Source: DATLYF01 sp035575095
Lineage (GTDB): Bacteria; Pseudomonadota; Gammaproteobacteria; Competibacterales; Competibacteraceae
Assembly (NCBI GenBank): GCA_035575095.1
Contig: DATLYF010000067.1
Location: 1-12,663 of the forward strand
Direction: 5' to 3'
DNA: 12,663 nucleotides
Positions 1 to 8,177 of this stretch are shown piece by piece; within the stretch, counting starts at the first letter, position 1; the number at the start of each line of letters is the position of its first letter. The notes beneath the pieces are model-generated. The model ran no database searches, had not been told where the DNA came from, and saw nothing but the letters and a program-made list of their open reading frames with translations. A program made the translations under genes and the position numbers.

Positions 1-21
1 GGGGAGGGGGAGGATGGAGGC

Positions 22-1107
22 TCATTTGGGCAGCTTGCCCTGTACCCCCTCCACGTACCAGTCCATCTTCAGCAGCTCCTCATCGGCAATGGTGCTGCCC
101 TCTGCGATGCGCACCCGGCCCTCCTGGTCCTTCACCGGCCCCTGGAAGGGATGGAACGTGCCGTCCTTGATCGCCGCCTCCTTGGCCTGGACCAGGTCTC
201 GCACCGCCTGTGGTACCGCATCGCTGAACGGCGCCAGGCGGATCACCCCGGCTTTGATGCCCAGCCACTCGTCGCGCGCCGTCCACCGCCCTTCGAGCAC
301 CTCCTGGGCGATCGCGGTATAGAACTCGCCCCAGTTGTGGGTGACCGCGGTGAGCTGGGCCTTGGGGGCGTACTTCTGCATGTCCGAGTGGTAGGCGATG
401 GCGTACCGGCCCTGCTCCTCGGCCGCCTGCACCACCGCCGTCGAATCGGTGTGGTGGGTGAGCACATCGGCCCCCTGCGCGAGCAGCGTCTGCGCCGCCT
501 CGCGCTCCTTGCCCGGATCGAACCAGGCATTGACCCAGATCACCTTGACCTGCGCTTGCGGGTCGACTGCGCGCATGCCCAGGGTGAAGGCGTTGATGCC
601 CATCACCACTTCGGGGATGGGAAAGGCGCCGACATAGCCGGCGGTATGGCTCTTGCTCAGCTTGCCTGCCACCAGCCCGGCCAGGTAGCGCCCCTCGTAG
701 AAGCGCGCGTTGTAGGTGCCGAGGTTGCGGCTGCGCTTGTAGCCGGTGGCGTGCTCGAAGATGACCTCGGGGAATTGCTGGGCCACCTTGACGGTGGGGT
801 TCATGTAGCCAAACGAGGTGGTGAAGATCAGCCGGTGGCCGCTCGCCGCCAGCTCCCGGATCACCCGCTCGGCGCCCTGGCCTTCGGGCACGTTCTCGAC
901 GATGCTCGCAGCGACCCGCTCGCCCAGCGCCGCCAGCATCTGCTGGCGCCCGCGCTCGTGTTGGAAGGTCCAGCCCGCATCGCCGATCGGGCTGACGTAG
1001 ACAAAGCCCACTTTCAGCTTCTCCTGCGCCTGGGCCACCGGGCCGGCCAGGCTCAGACCGGCGGCCAGGGTGACGAGCAGGGCGGTGGTCTTGAGGTTGT
1101 TGAGCAT
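22..1107 (-). CDS. BMP-family ABC transporter periplasmic purine/nucleoside-binding protein
   Basis: A 361-residue secreted solute-binding protein of the BMP/PnrA (Bmp, Pfam Bmp-type) family, whose studied members bind purine nucleosides (Treponema PnrA, Bacillus YufN/NupN). Residues 1-27 form a Sec signal peptide with a K near the start, a hydrophobic core and an AQA cleavage site before QEKL. There is no lipobox cysteine, so a free periplasmic protein is expected. The mature part opens with KVGFVYVSPIGDAGW, the usual first strand and ligand loop of the family. It continues with VGAFPIPEV, an AWFDPGKE segment and a HHTDSTA segment, all typical landmarks. The ATG is preceded by AGGAG with a 10-nt spacer. 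It is the last gene of the ABC set, 33 nt after the permease gene; in many related loci the binding protein is first. The substrate is inferred from the adjoining xanthine dehydrogenase genes as a purine base, nucleoside or urate; the sequence alone cannot choose. Confidence 0.9.
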   Translation of the reverse strand: MLNNLKTTALLVTLAAGLSLAGPVAQAQEKLKVGFVYVSPIGDAGWTFQHERGRQQMLAALGERVAASIVENVPEGQGAERVIRELAASGHRLIFTTSFGYMNPTVKVAQQFPEVIFEHATGYKRSRNLGTYNARFYEGRYLAGLVAGKLSKSHTAGYVGAFPIPEVVMGINAFTLGMRAVDPQAQVKVIWVNAWFDPGKEREAAQTLLAQGADVLTHHTDSTAVVQAAEEQGRYAIAYHSDMQKYAPKAQLTAVTHNWGEFYTAIAQEVLEGRWTARDEWLGIKAGVIRLAPFSDAVPQAVRDLVQAKEAAIKDGTFHPFQGPVKDQEGRVRIAEGSTIADEELLKMDWYVEGVQGKLPK

Positions 1108-1140
1108 TTCTCAGGGTCTCCTTTGGTAGTAGCGGGCGTC

Positions 1141-2064
1141 TCAGGCGCCCGGATAGAAGGTCTTGCCCAGGCTGGCCGGGGCGTTGAGGCGGATCAGGGT
1201 GGCGTCGCGGGAGATCAACACCAGCACTACGATGGTAGCCAGGTACGGCAGGGTGGAGAGGAGCTGCGAGGGCAGCTCCACGCCGAAGGCCTGGACGTGG
1301 AACTGGAGGATGGTGACACCGCCGAACAGGTAGGCACCGAGCAGCACCCGCAGCGGCTTCCAGGTGGCGAACACCACCAGCGCCAGCGCGATCCAGCCGC
1401 GGCCGGCGGTCATGCCCTCCACCCACATCGGGGTGTAGACCACCGCCAGATAGGCGCCCGCCAGTCCGGCCATGGCGCCGCCGAACAGCGTGGCCAGGTA
1501 GCGGATGGCAATCACCTTGTAGCCCAGGGCGTGACCGGATTCCGGCGACTCGCCGATGGCGCGCAGCAGCAGCCCGGCGCGGGTATGGTAGAGGAACCAG
1601 CTCACCGCGGCGAACAGGACGAAGGACAGGTAGAGCAGGGCATCGTGGCGAAACAGCAGCGCTCCCAGGATGGGCAAGTCGGACAGCCCGGGGATGATGA
1701 TGGGCGGCAGGCCCTGCACCACCTGGCTGACGTACTCGCGGCCGAGGAAGGCCGACAGGCCCAGGCCGAAGATGGTCAGCGCCAGGCCAGTGGCCACCTG
1801 ATTGGCCTGCAGGGTCAGGGTGAGGAAGCCGAACAGCAGCGCCATGGCCATGCCCACCAGGATGCCAGCCAGGATGCCCAGCCAGACATTGCCGCTCACC
1901 GCGGTGGCCATAAAGGCGCTCACCGCGCCCATCAGCATCATGCCCTCGACGCCCAGGTTGAGCACGCCGCAGCGTTCGGTTACCAGTTCCCCCAGGGCGG
2001 CATAGACCAGCGGCGTGCCGGCGCCCAGGGTACCGATCAGAATGGCGATGAAAGTCTCGTTCAT
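1141..2064 (-). CDS. ABC transporter permease, nucleoside/purine type (second permease, NupQ/YufQ-like)
   Basis: A 307-residue inner-membrane permease of the BPD_transp_2 family, almost entirely hydrophobic with roughly 8-10 membrane segments. The family hallmark NLGVEGM is at residues 36-42, just after the first membrane segment. The length and the sequence near it match the shorter of the two permeases in BMP-type nucleoside importers (Bacillus NupQ). The ATG overlaps the TGA of the upstream permease gene in an ATGA arrangement (4 nt), which indicates translational coupling and 1:1 partnership. It should form a heterodimeric channel with the product of 2061-3155, driven by the double-domain ATPase. 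No frame damage is visible. Family assignment is secure; substrate assignment to purines is inference from the locus. Confidence 0.92.
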   Translation of the reverse strand: MNETFIAILIGTLGAGTPLVYAALGELVTERCGVLNLGVEGMMLMGAVSAFMATAVSGNVWLGILAGILVGMAMALLFGFLTLTLQANQVATGLALTIFGLGLSAFLGREYVSQVVQGLPPIIIPGLSDLPILGALLFRHDALLYLSFVLFAAVSWFLYHTRAGLLLRAIGESPESGHALGYKVIAIRYLATLFGGAMAGLAGAYLAVVYTPMWVEGMTAGRGWIALALVVFATWKPLRVLLGAYLFGGVTILQFHVQAFGVELPSQLLSTLPYLATIVVLVLISRDATLIRLNAPASLGKTFYPGA

Positions 2065-3155
2065 GACGCGGACTCCTTGGCGACGGCCAGGCGCAGCCGG
2101 CGCACCCGGCGGATGCGGAAACGGATCAGCAGATCGGCAGCCAGCAGGAAGAACAGCAGCAATCCCTGGAACAGCCCGGTCACCGCCGAGGGCAGGCCCA
2201 GTTCGAGCTGCGCCGATTCACCGCCGAGGTAGAGCAGCGACATCAGCAGGCTGGCCAGCAGGATGCCGACCGGATGCAGCCGGCCGACGAAGGCGACGAT
2301 GATGGCGGCGTAGCCGTAACCCGGGCTGATGTTGGGCAGCAACTGGCCGATCGGCCCGGCCACCTCCCCCACCCCGGCCAGGCCGGCCAGGCCGCCGCTG
2401 ATGAGCAGGCTGATCCACACCAGACGCTCGCGGCTGAAGCCGGCGTAACGGGCGGCATCGCCGGCCAGCCCCGCCACCTGCATCTGGAAGCCGATGAAGC
2501 TGCGGCTCATCAGCACCCAGCCCAGGGCCACCGCGGCCAGGGTGATGAGCGCGCCGGCGTGCAGCCGGGTGCCCGCGAGCAGCGCCGGCAGCAACCCCGC
2601 CTCAGGAAACATGCGCGACTCGGGGAAGGCGAAGCCCTCCGGATTACGCCACGGTCCGTTGACCAGATAGGCCAACAGCAGCAGCGCCACGTAGTTGAGC
2701 ATCAGGCTGACCAGGATCTCGTTGGTATTGCAGCGCGTGCGCAAAAAAGCCGGGATGGCGGCCCAGGCCATGCCGCCCAGCGCGCCGAGCACGAGCATCC
2801 CCGGCAGCAGCCAGCCGCTCGTGCTCTCATGGAACCACAGCGCCAGACCGCCGCCGCAGATGGCGCCCAGGGTCAGCTGGCCCTCGGCGCCGATGTTCCA
2901 CACCTGGGCGCGGAAGCCGATGGCCAGGCCCACGGCGATCAGCGCCAGCGGCGTGGCCTTGAGGCCGAGCTCGCCGAGGCCGTAGAGATCGTCGATGGGC
3001 GAGATGAAGAAGCTCTTGAAGGCGGCCAGCGGGCTCTGCCCGAGCAAGCCGAAGACGACGATGCCGGTGACCAGCATCAGTGCCGCCGCGATCAGCGGCG
3101 AGCACCAGGCCATCAACCGCGACGGCTGGGGACGGGGTTCAAGCCTGAGCAGCAT
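2061..3155 (-). CDS. ABC transporter permease, nucleoside/purine type (first permease, NupP/YufP-like)
   Basis: A 364-residue inner-membrane permease of the BPD_transp_2 family, the longer partner of the pair. After a basic, cytoplasmic N-terminus (about 15 residues) comes a first membrane helix (about 18-38). The family motif WNIGAEGQ lies at about 86-93, and multiple hydrophobic helices run to a basic C-terminus rich in arginine. The frame stays open upstream to 3275, but that extension is proline/arginine-rich, lies inside the ATPase gene and looks non-coding. The ATG at 3155 has GAGGTG 5-6 nt upstream and gives the expected length. This start overlaps the ATPase stop by 17 nt, and the gene's own stop overlaps the next permease start by 4 nt. 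It presumably pairs with the 1141-2064 product to form the translocation channel for purines. Confidence 0.88.
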   Translation of the reverse strand: MLLRLEPRPQPSRLMAWCSPLIAAALMLVTGIVVFGLLGQSPLAAFKSFFISPIDDLYGLGELGLKATPLALIAVGLAIGFRAQVWNIGAEGQLTLGAICGGGLALWFHESTSGWLLPGMLVLGALGGMAWAAIPAFLRTRCNTNEILVSLMLNYVALLLLAYLVNGPWRNPEGFAFPESRMFPEAGLLPALLAGTRLHAGALITLAAVALGWVLMSRSFIGFQMQVAGLAGDAARYAGFSRERLVWISLLISGGLAGLAGVGEVAGPIGQLLPNISPGYGYAAIIVAFVGRLHPVGILLASLLMSLLYLGGESAQLELGLPSAVTGLFQGLLLFFLLAADLLIRFRIRRVRRLRLAVAKESAS

Positions 3156-4758
3156 GACGCACCTCGTTGGCGGCCTCGGCGCCGCCGCTGTCCTGGACAA
3201 AAGCCCCGCCCATCCACAGGCCGATCTCCTCGGGTGTGGTGGCGGCGGCGGGTTTGGCCGGCGACAGCCGGCCATGGAAGATCACGGCGATGCGGTCGCT
3301 GATCTCGAACAGCTCCTCCAGCTCCTCCGAGACCACCAGCACCGCTACGCCGCGGTCGCGCAGATCGATCAGCGCCTGGCGGATGGCGGCGGCCGCGCCC
3401 ACGTCCACGCCCCAGGTGGGCTGGGCCACCACCAGCACCTGCGGCTCCTGCAGGACCTCGCGGCCGACGATGAACTTCTGCAGGTTGCCGCCGGAGAGAC
3501 TCTTGGCCGCCGCTTCCGGGCCGCCGCACTTGACGGCGAATTCGCGGATGCAGCGCTCGGCGAAGGCGCGCACCCGGGCGAAATCGATCAGCCCGAAATG
3601 CACCATGCCGCCGCGGCGGGCAGTGAGCAGGGCATTGTGGGTCAGGCTCAACTCGGGCACCGCACCCCGCCCCAGCCGTTCCTCGGGGACGAAGCCCAGT
3701 CCCAGGACACGCCGCGCCGCCGGGCCGAGCTGGCCCACCGGCAGATTGCCCAGCCGCACCGTGTGATTGACCACCAGCCGCTCCCCGGACAAGGCGGCGA
3801 GCAGTTCCTGCTGGCCGTTGCCGGAGACGCCGGCGATGCCGACGATCTCGCCGGCACGCACGGTCAGATCGATGTTGTGCAAATGGGTGCCGAAGGGGTC
3901 ATCGGAGGCGAGCGTCAGGCCCTCGACCACCAGCCGCGGTTCGCCTTCCCGGGCCGGGGCGCTGTGGCGGCATACCGGCAGTTCGCGGCCGATCATCATG
4001 CGGGCGAGGCTGCCAGCCGACTCCTGGCGCGGATCGGCATGGCCGCTGACCTTGCCGGCGCGCAGTACCGTGGCGGAATGGCACAAGGCGCGGATCTCCT
4101 CCAGCTTGTGACTGATGTAGAGGATGCTCACGCCCTCTGCGGAGAGTCGGCGCAGGGTCTCGAACAGCCTCTCCACCGCCTGCGGGGTGAGCACCGAGGT
4201 GGGCTCGTCCATGATCAGCAGCCTCGGCTCCTGCAGCAGGCAGCGCACGATCTCCACCCGCTGCCGCTCGCCCACGGAGAGCGCGTGCACCAGGCGGTTG
4301 GGATCAAGCGGCAGGCCGTAGCGTTCCGACACCTCGCGGATGCGCCCCGAGAGGGTCTTCATATCCGGCGGATGGTCCAGCCCCAGGGCGATGTTCTCGG
4401 CCACGGTCAGGGTCTCGAACAGGGAGAAGTGCTGGAACACCATACCGATGCCCAGCTTTCGCGCCTGCGCCGGGCTGGTCACGGTGACCTGTTGCCCCTC
4501 CCAGCGCATCTCCCCGGCATCGGCCTTGACCACGCCGTAGATGATCTTCATCAGGGTAGACTTGCCGGCGCCGTTCTCACCCAGCACCGCGTGCACCTCG
4601 CCGGGCATCACCCGCAGGCTGACGTCCTGGTTGGCGACGACCGTCGGATAGATCTTGGTTATGCCCTCCAGCTCAAGACGAGGGACGGCTCCCGGCCTCG
4701 ACGTGGAGCGCTCGCCGGACGCTTTGGCTGGCGCCGACGTGGCTGTGGTGTCTCGCAT
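3139..4758 (-). CDS. ABC transporter ATP-binding protein with two nucleotide-binding domains (NupO/YufO-like)
   Basis: A 539-residue cytoplasmic ATPase with two fused ABC domains, as in the ATPases of ribose- and BMP-type nucleoside importers. Domain 1 is complete: Walker A GENGAGKST at 60-68, Q-loop near Q109, signature LSVGERQ at 160-166, Walker B LLIMDEPT at 180-187, switch His near 217. Domain 2 is degenerate: the Walker A position reads GVSGNGQQ (310-317) without the GK(S/T) lysine. The signature LSGGNLQ (421-427) is kept, and the Walker B end reads VVAQPT with Gln in place of the catalytic Glu. This asymmetry is typical of the family, so domain 1 is likely the main hydrolytic site. Two adjacent ATG codons (4761 and 4758) follow an AGGAG; the second has the better 7-nt spacing. 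Residues 1 to about 26 are low-complexity. The gene begins inside the end of xdhC (about 86-nt overlap). Confidence 0.92.
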   Translation of the reverse strand: MRDTTATSAPAKASGERSTSRPGAVPRLELEGITKIYPTVVANQDVSLRVMPGEVHAVLGENGAGKSTLMKIIYGVVKADAGEMRWEGQQVTVTSPAQARKLGIGMVFQHFSLFETLTVAENIALGLDHPPDMKTLSGRIREVSERYGLPLDPNRLVHALSVGERQRVEIVRCLLQEPRLLIMDEPTSVLTPQAVERLFETLRRLSAEGVSILYISHKLEEIRALCHSATVLRAGKVSGHADPRQESAGSLARMMIGRELPVCRHSAPAREGEPRLVVEGLTLASDDPFGTHLHNIDLTVRAGEIVGIAGVSGNGQQELLAALSGERLVVNHTVRLGNLPVGQLGPAARRVLGLGFVPEERLGRGAVPELSLTHNALLTARRGGMVHFGLIDFARVRAFAERCIREFAVKCGGPEAAAKSLSGGNLQKFIVGREVLQEPQVLVVAQPTWGVDVGAAAAIRQALIDLRDRGVAVLVVSEELEELFEISDRIAVIFHGRLSPAKPAAATTPEEIGLWMGGAFVQDSGGAEAANEVRHAAQA

Positions 4759-5818
4759 CATGTTTCTCCTCGACCTCAGCGGTGGCGTGTCTGCGTTGCA
4801 GCAGCTCGGCGGCAACGGCGATGGCAATGGCCGCGGGATGCTTGTCGCGGATCCCGGGTATGCCGATCGGACAGGTGAGCCGTTCCAGATCAGCCGCGGT
4901 CAGGCCGCGCTGCTTCAGACGGCGTTCGAAGTTATTGCGTTTGGATTGCGAGCCGATCAGTCCGCAGTAGCGGATATCGTGTCGCAACAGGACCCGGGCG
5001 CAGATCTCCAGATCCAGGGCGTGGTCATGGGTCATGACCAGGTAGAAGGCATCGGGCGGCAGCTCGTCGACTACCGCCGCCGGCTCGGCCACGTAGCGCA
5101 CGGTGACCTGGGGCGGCAGCGCGACCGGGAACTGCTCGGCGCGGTTATCCACCCAGGTGATGCGGCAGGGATAACCTTCCAGCACCCGCACCAGGGCCCG
5201 TCCGACGTGGCCGGCGCCGAACAGGGCGATATGGAAGGCATCGGGCAGCAGCGGCTCCAGCAGCAGCGCCGGCCCGCGGCCCACGCCGGGGTCGGGGCTG
5301 CCGTCCAGGCCAGCGAGTCGCGGCTGGTCATCGCCCGCGGCCAGCAGAGCGCGGAGCTGCGCCGTCACCCGCACCGTCAGCTCGGCATCGCCGAGGCTGC
5401 CGTGCACCTCGGCAGCGCCCACCAGCAGCGTCCCCGCCGCCTCGTAGTCGGCCAGCCGTGCTAGCCATGCCGGCCGCGCCGCCCGCTGCCACTCGGCCAG
5501 TCGCATCAGCCACGCCGGGCGCTCGGCCGGCAGGCAATGGAAGTGGATGAAAGCCACCCCGCCGCAGCACTGGCCGAAGGCCAGGCCCAGCGGATAACGC
5601 TCCAGACGGCTGCACTCCCGGCCTGCGGCCAGCAACTCGCGGGCCGTGGCGATGGCTTTGTGCTCCAGCCCGCCGCCGCCGATGGTGCCGTACAGGGCGT
5701 GCGCCGTGACCACCATGCGCGTGCCCGGCTCGCGCGGCGTGGAGCCGCGGGCGCCGGCCACCGTGATCAGCACGGCCGGGGCCGGATCGGTGAGCAGGGC
5801 GTTCAGCCAGAGGTCCAT
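4673..5818 (-). CDS. xdhC: XdhC, xanthine dehydrogenase molybdenum cofactor insertion protein
   Basis: A 381-residue XdhC/CoxI-family protein. In Rhodobacter, XdhC binds Moco, promotes its sulfuration and delivers it to XdhB; it is not part of the final enzyme. The N-terminal XdhC_CoxI domain shows GSTPR at 25-29, GTIGGGGLE at 44-52 and GQCCGG at 82-87 (paired cysteines). The C-terminal Rossmann-like domain has GAGHVG at 201-206, MTHDHALD near 262-269, GLIGSQSKR at 286-294 and GIPGIRDKHPAAIA around 319-332. The family normally ends near the AAELL at 336-340. Here the frame continues about 40 residues with a His/Arg/Ser-rich tail that overlaps the start of the ABC ATPase gene. The ATG at 5818 has AGGAG 9 nt upstream and begins 4 nt after the xdhB stop. 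Core assignment is secure; whether the tail has a function is unknown. Confidence 0.95.
   Translation of the reverse strand: MDLWLNALLTDPAPAVLITVAGARGSTPREPGTRMVVTAHALYGTIGGGGLEHKAIATARELLAAGRECSRLERYPLGLAFGQCCGGVAFIHFHCLPAERPAWLMRLAEWQRAARPAWLARLADYEAAGTLLVGAAEVHGSLGDAELTVRVTAQLRALLAAGDDQPRLAGLDGSPDPGVGRGPALLLEPLLPDAFHIALFGAGHVGRALVRVLEGYPCRITWVDNRAEQFPVALPPQVTVRYVAEPAAVVDELPPDAFYLVMTHDHALDLEICARVLLRHDIRYCGLIGSQSKRNNFERRLKQRGLTAADLERLTCPIGIPGIRDKHPAAIAIAVAAELLQRRHATAEVEEKHDARHHSHVGASQSVRRALHVEAGSRPSS
4766..4770 (-). promoter_or_regulatory. Ribosome binding site of the ABC ATPase gene, inside xdhC
   Basis: AGGAG on the minus strand, embedded in two consecutive Glu codons of xdhC (residues about 350-351). 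It lies 4 nt from ATG 4761 and 7 nt from ATG 4758. It supports starting the ATPase there rather than at the upstream in-frame ATG at 4827, which lies further inside xdhC. Confidence 0.65.
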
Positions 5819-5822
5819 GGCT

Positions 5823-8174
5823 TCACGCTCCTGCGCCGGAGGCCCGCGCCGCCGCAGCGCTGGCCAGGCGCGCCTTCAGCTCCTCCACCGCGCGCAGCAC
5901 CGCCTCCGGGGTGGCCGGGGCATCGAGCCGCGGGCTGAAGCGGTGCTCGGCGACGCTGGCAACGGCGTCCTTGATCGCCAGGAACACCGAGATGGCCAGC
6001 ATCAGCGGCGGCTCGCCCACCGCCTTGGAGCGATAGATGGTGTCCTCACGGTTCTGCGCATTCTCCAGCAGGCGCACGTTGAACTGCTCCGGCCAGTCGC
6101 GGCACACCGGAATCTTGTAGGTAGACGGCGCGTGGGTACGCAGTCGGCCCTGGGTGTCCCACCACAGCTCCTCACAGGTGAGCCAGCCCATACCCTGGAC
6201 GAAGCCGCCTTCCACCTGGCCCAGGTCGATGGCCGGGTTGAGCGAGCGGCCGACGTCGTGAAGGATATCCACGCGGGTGAGCTTGTATTCCCCGGTCAGG
6301 GTGTCGATGGCCACCTCGGACACCGCCGCGCCATAGGCGAAATAGTAGAACGGCCGTCCGCTCCAGGTCTTGCGGTCATAGCCGATCTTGGGCGTGGCGT
6401 AGAAACCGGTGGCCGACAGCGGGGTGCGCGCGACATAGGCCATGCGGGCGAACTCCTGGAGCGGGAAGGCACGCTCGCCCACCAGCACCTGGTTGCGCTC
6501 GAAGCGCACCGCGCTCTCCTCTACCCCGAAGTGACGCGCGGCAAAGGCGCTGAGCTGCGCTTTCAGCTTGCGCGCCGCGTCCTGGGCCGCCTTGCCGTTC
6601 AGGTCCGAGCCCGAGGAGGCGGCGGTGGCGGAGGTATTGGGCACCTTGTCGGTCACCGTGGCGGTGACGCGGATGCGGTCGATATCCACCCCCATCTCCC
6701 GCGCTACCACCTGGGCCACCTTGGTGTGCAGCCCCTGCCCCATCTCCAGGCCGCCGTGATTGAGCAGCAGCGTACCGTCCTGGTAGAGGTGCAGCAGCGC
6801 ACCGGCCTGGTTGTAATGGGTGGCGGTGAAGGAGATGCCGAACTTCACCGGGGTCAGGGCGATGCCCTTCTTGACGATCGGGCTGCCGGCGTTGAAAGCG
6901 GCGATCGCGCGGCGCCGCGCCTGGTAATCGGAGCTCTGCTCCAGCTCCGCGACCAGCTCCGGCAGGATATTGTCCTCCACCGTCATGCCATAAGGGGTCT
7001 GGTCGCGCTCGCCCACGCCATAGAAGTTGGCCTTGCGCACCTCTAGCGGATCCTTGCCGAGGAAGCGGGCGATCTCGTCCACCACATGCTCGATGCCCAG
7101 CATGCCCTGTGGGCCGCCGAAGCCGCGGAAGGCGGTGTTGGAGACGGTGTGGGTCTTGCAGCGGTGGGAGGTGATGCCCACGTGGGGCAGATAATAGGCG
7201 TTGTCGGTGTGCATCATGGTGCGGTCGTTGACCGGACCGGAAAGGTCGGCCGAATAGCCGCAGCGCGAAGCGTACTGGATCTCCAGGGCCTGGATGCGGC
7301 CTTCGCCGTCGAAGCCGACGTCGTAGTCCACTCGGTAGTCGTGGCGCTTGCCGGTGAGGATGATGTCGTCGTCGCGGTCCACCCGGAACTTCACCGCCCG
7401 CCCGGTCTTGAGCGCGGCGATGGCGGCAATGGCCGCGAACAGCGCCGGCTGCGATTCCTTGCCGCCGAAGCCGCCGCCCATGCGCCGGCATTCCACCACT
7501 ACATCCTTGCTGTGCACGCCCAGGGCGTGGGCCACCAGGTGCTGCACCTCGCTGGGATGCTGGGTGGAGCTGTAGATGCGCACACAGCCGTCTTCCTGGG
7601 GGAGGGCAAAAGCGATCTGCCCCTCCAGGTAGAACTGCTCCTGACCGCCGATATAGAACCGGCCCTGCAGGCGGTGCCGGGCGGCGGCCAGGGCCTTGGC
7701 CGGCTCGCCGCGTTCCATGCGCTCGCTGGGCAGGACGAAGGACTGCGCCGCCAGGGCCTGATCCACGTCCAGGTAGGCGGGCAGCGCCTGGTACTCGATC
7801 ACCCCGAGACGGGCGGCGCGCCGCGCCTGCTCGGCGCTCTCGGCGATGACCGCGAACAGGGGCTGGCCGACGAACTGCACCTCGTCCTCGGCGAAGATGG
7901 GATCGTCGTGCAGCACCGGGCCATAGTTGTTCTCACCGGGGATGTCGGCGGCGGTGAGCACGCATACCACCCCCGGCGCCGCCCGCACCGCGGACAGATC
8001 CATGGCTACGATGCGGGCATGGGGCTGGCTACTCATCCCCACGGCGGCGTACAGGGTGCCCTTGGGCTCGGGCAGGTCGTCGGTATAGCGCGCCTCGCCG
8101 CAAACATGCAGATGGGCGCTCTCATGGGGCAGCGCGGTTCCGGCCGCACCTTTGACGTCACTCTCGCTGCTCAC
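5823..8174 (-). CDS. xdhB: Xanthine dehydrogenase, molybdopterin-binding large subunit XdhB
   Basis: A 783-residue catalytic subunit that hydroxylates hypoxanthine to xanthine and xanthine to urate at the Mo centre, passing electrons to XdhA. All residues that define purine specificity in bovine xanthine oxidase can be placed: E240 in GGGFGGKE (bovine Glu802), R318 in NDRTMMHTDNAY (Arg880), F352 in AFRGFGGPQ (Phe914), F449 in FGISFT (Phe1009), and catalytic E721 in KAVGEPP (Glu1261). Other Moco-contact segments are GGLEMGQGLHTK (474-485) and GGFVQGMGW near the C-terminal third. The length equals that of Rhodobacter-type XdhB. Translation starts at GTG, preceded by GGAGG with 6-nt spacing and only 3 nt after the xdhA stop, implying coupling. 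It acts in the cytoplasm as an (XdhA-XdhB)2 complex. The last 15 or so residues are an Ala-rich tail. It is a true xanthine dehydrogenase rather than a CO or aldehyde dehydrogenase relative. Confidence 0.97.
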   Translation of the reverse strand: MSSESDVKGAAGTALPHESAHLHVCGEARYTDDLPEPKGTLYAAVGMSSQPHARIVAMDLSAVRAAPGVVCVLTAADIPGENNYGPVLHDDPIFAEDEVQFVGQPLFAVIAESAEQARRAARLGVIEYQALPAYLDVDQALAAQSFVLPSERMERGEPAKALAAARHRLQGRFYIGGQEQFYLEGQIAFALPQEDGCVRIYSSTQHPSEVQHLVAHALGVHSKDVVVECRRMGGGFGGKESQPALFAAIAAIAALKTGRAVKFRVDRDDDIILTGKRHDYRVDYDVGFDGEGRIQALEIQYASRCGYSADLSGPVNDRTMMHTDNAYYLPHVGITSHRCKTHTVSNTAFRGFGGPQGMLGIEHVVDEIARFLGKDPLEVRKANFYGVGERDQTPYGMTVEDNILPELVAELEQSSDYQARRRAIAAFNAGSPIVKKGIALTPVKFGISFTATHYNQAGALLHLYQDGTLLLNHGGLEMGQGLHTKVAQVVAREMGVDIDRIRVTATVTDKVPNTSATAASSGSDLNGKAAQDAARKLKAQLSAFAARHFGVEESAVRFERNQVLVGERAFPLQEFARMAYVARTPLSATGFYATPKIGYDRKTWSGRPFYYFAYGAAVSEVAIDTLTGEYKLTRVDILHDVGRSLNPAIDLGQVEGGFVQGMGWLTCEELWWDTQGRLRTHAPSTYKIPVCRDWPEQFNVRLLENAQNREDTIYRSKAVGEPPLMLAISVFLAIKDAVASVAEHRFSPRLDAPATPEAVLRAVEELKARLASAAAARASGAGA

Positions 8175-8177
8175 GGC

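Noticed and set aside
151..2232. Long plus-strand frames over the ABC genes (also around 2274-3302 and 2995-4878)
   Set aside because: They are antisense shadows of the binding protein, permease and ATPase genes, with low-complexity translations.
3156..3275. N-terminal extension of the first permease from an ATG at 3275
   Set aside because: The added 40 residues are Pro/Arg-rich and lie within the ATPase gene. The ATG at 3155 has a ribosome binding site and gives normal length.
3139..4758. Second ABC domain of the ATPase looks inactivated (no Walker A lysine, Gln for catalytic Glu)
   Set aside because: As a sign of decay it is not meaningful: this degeneration of the second domain is normal in BMP-type and sugar-type double ATPases.
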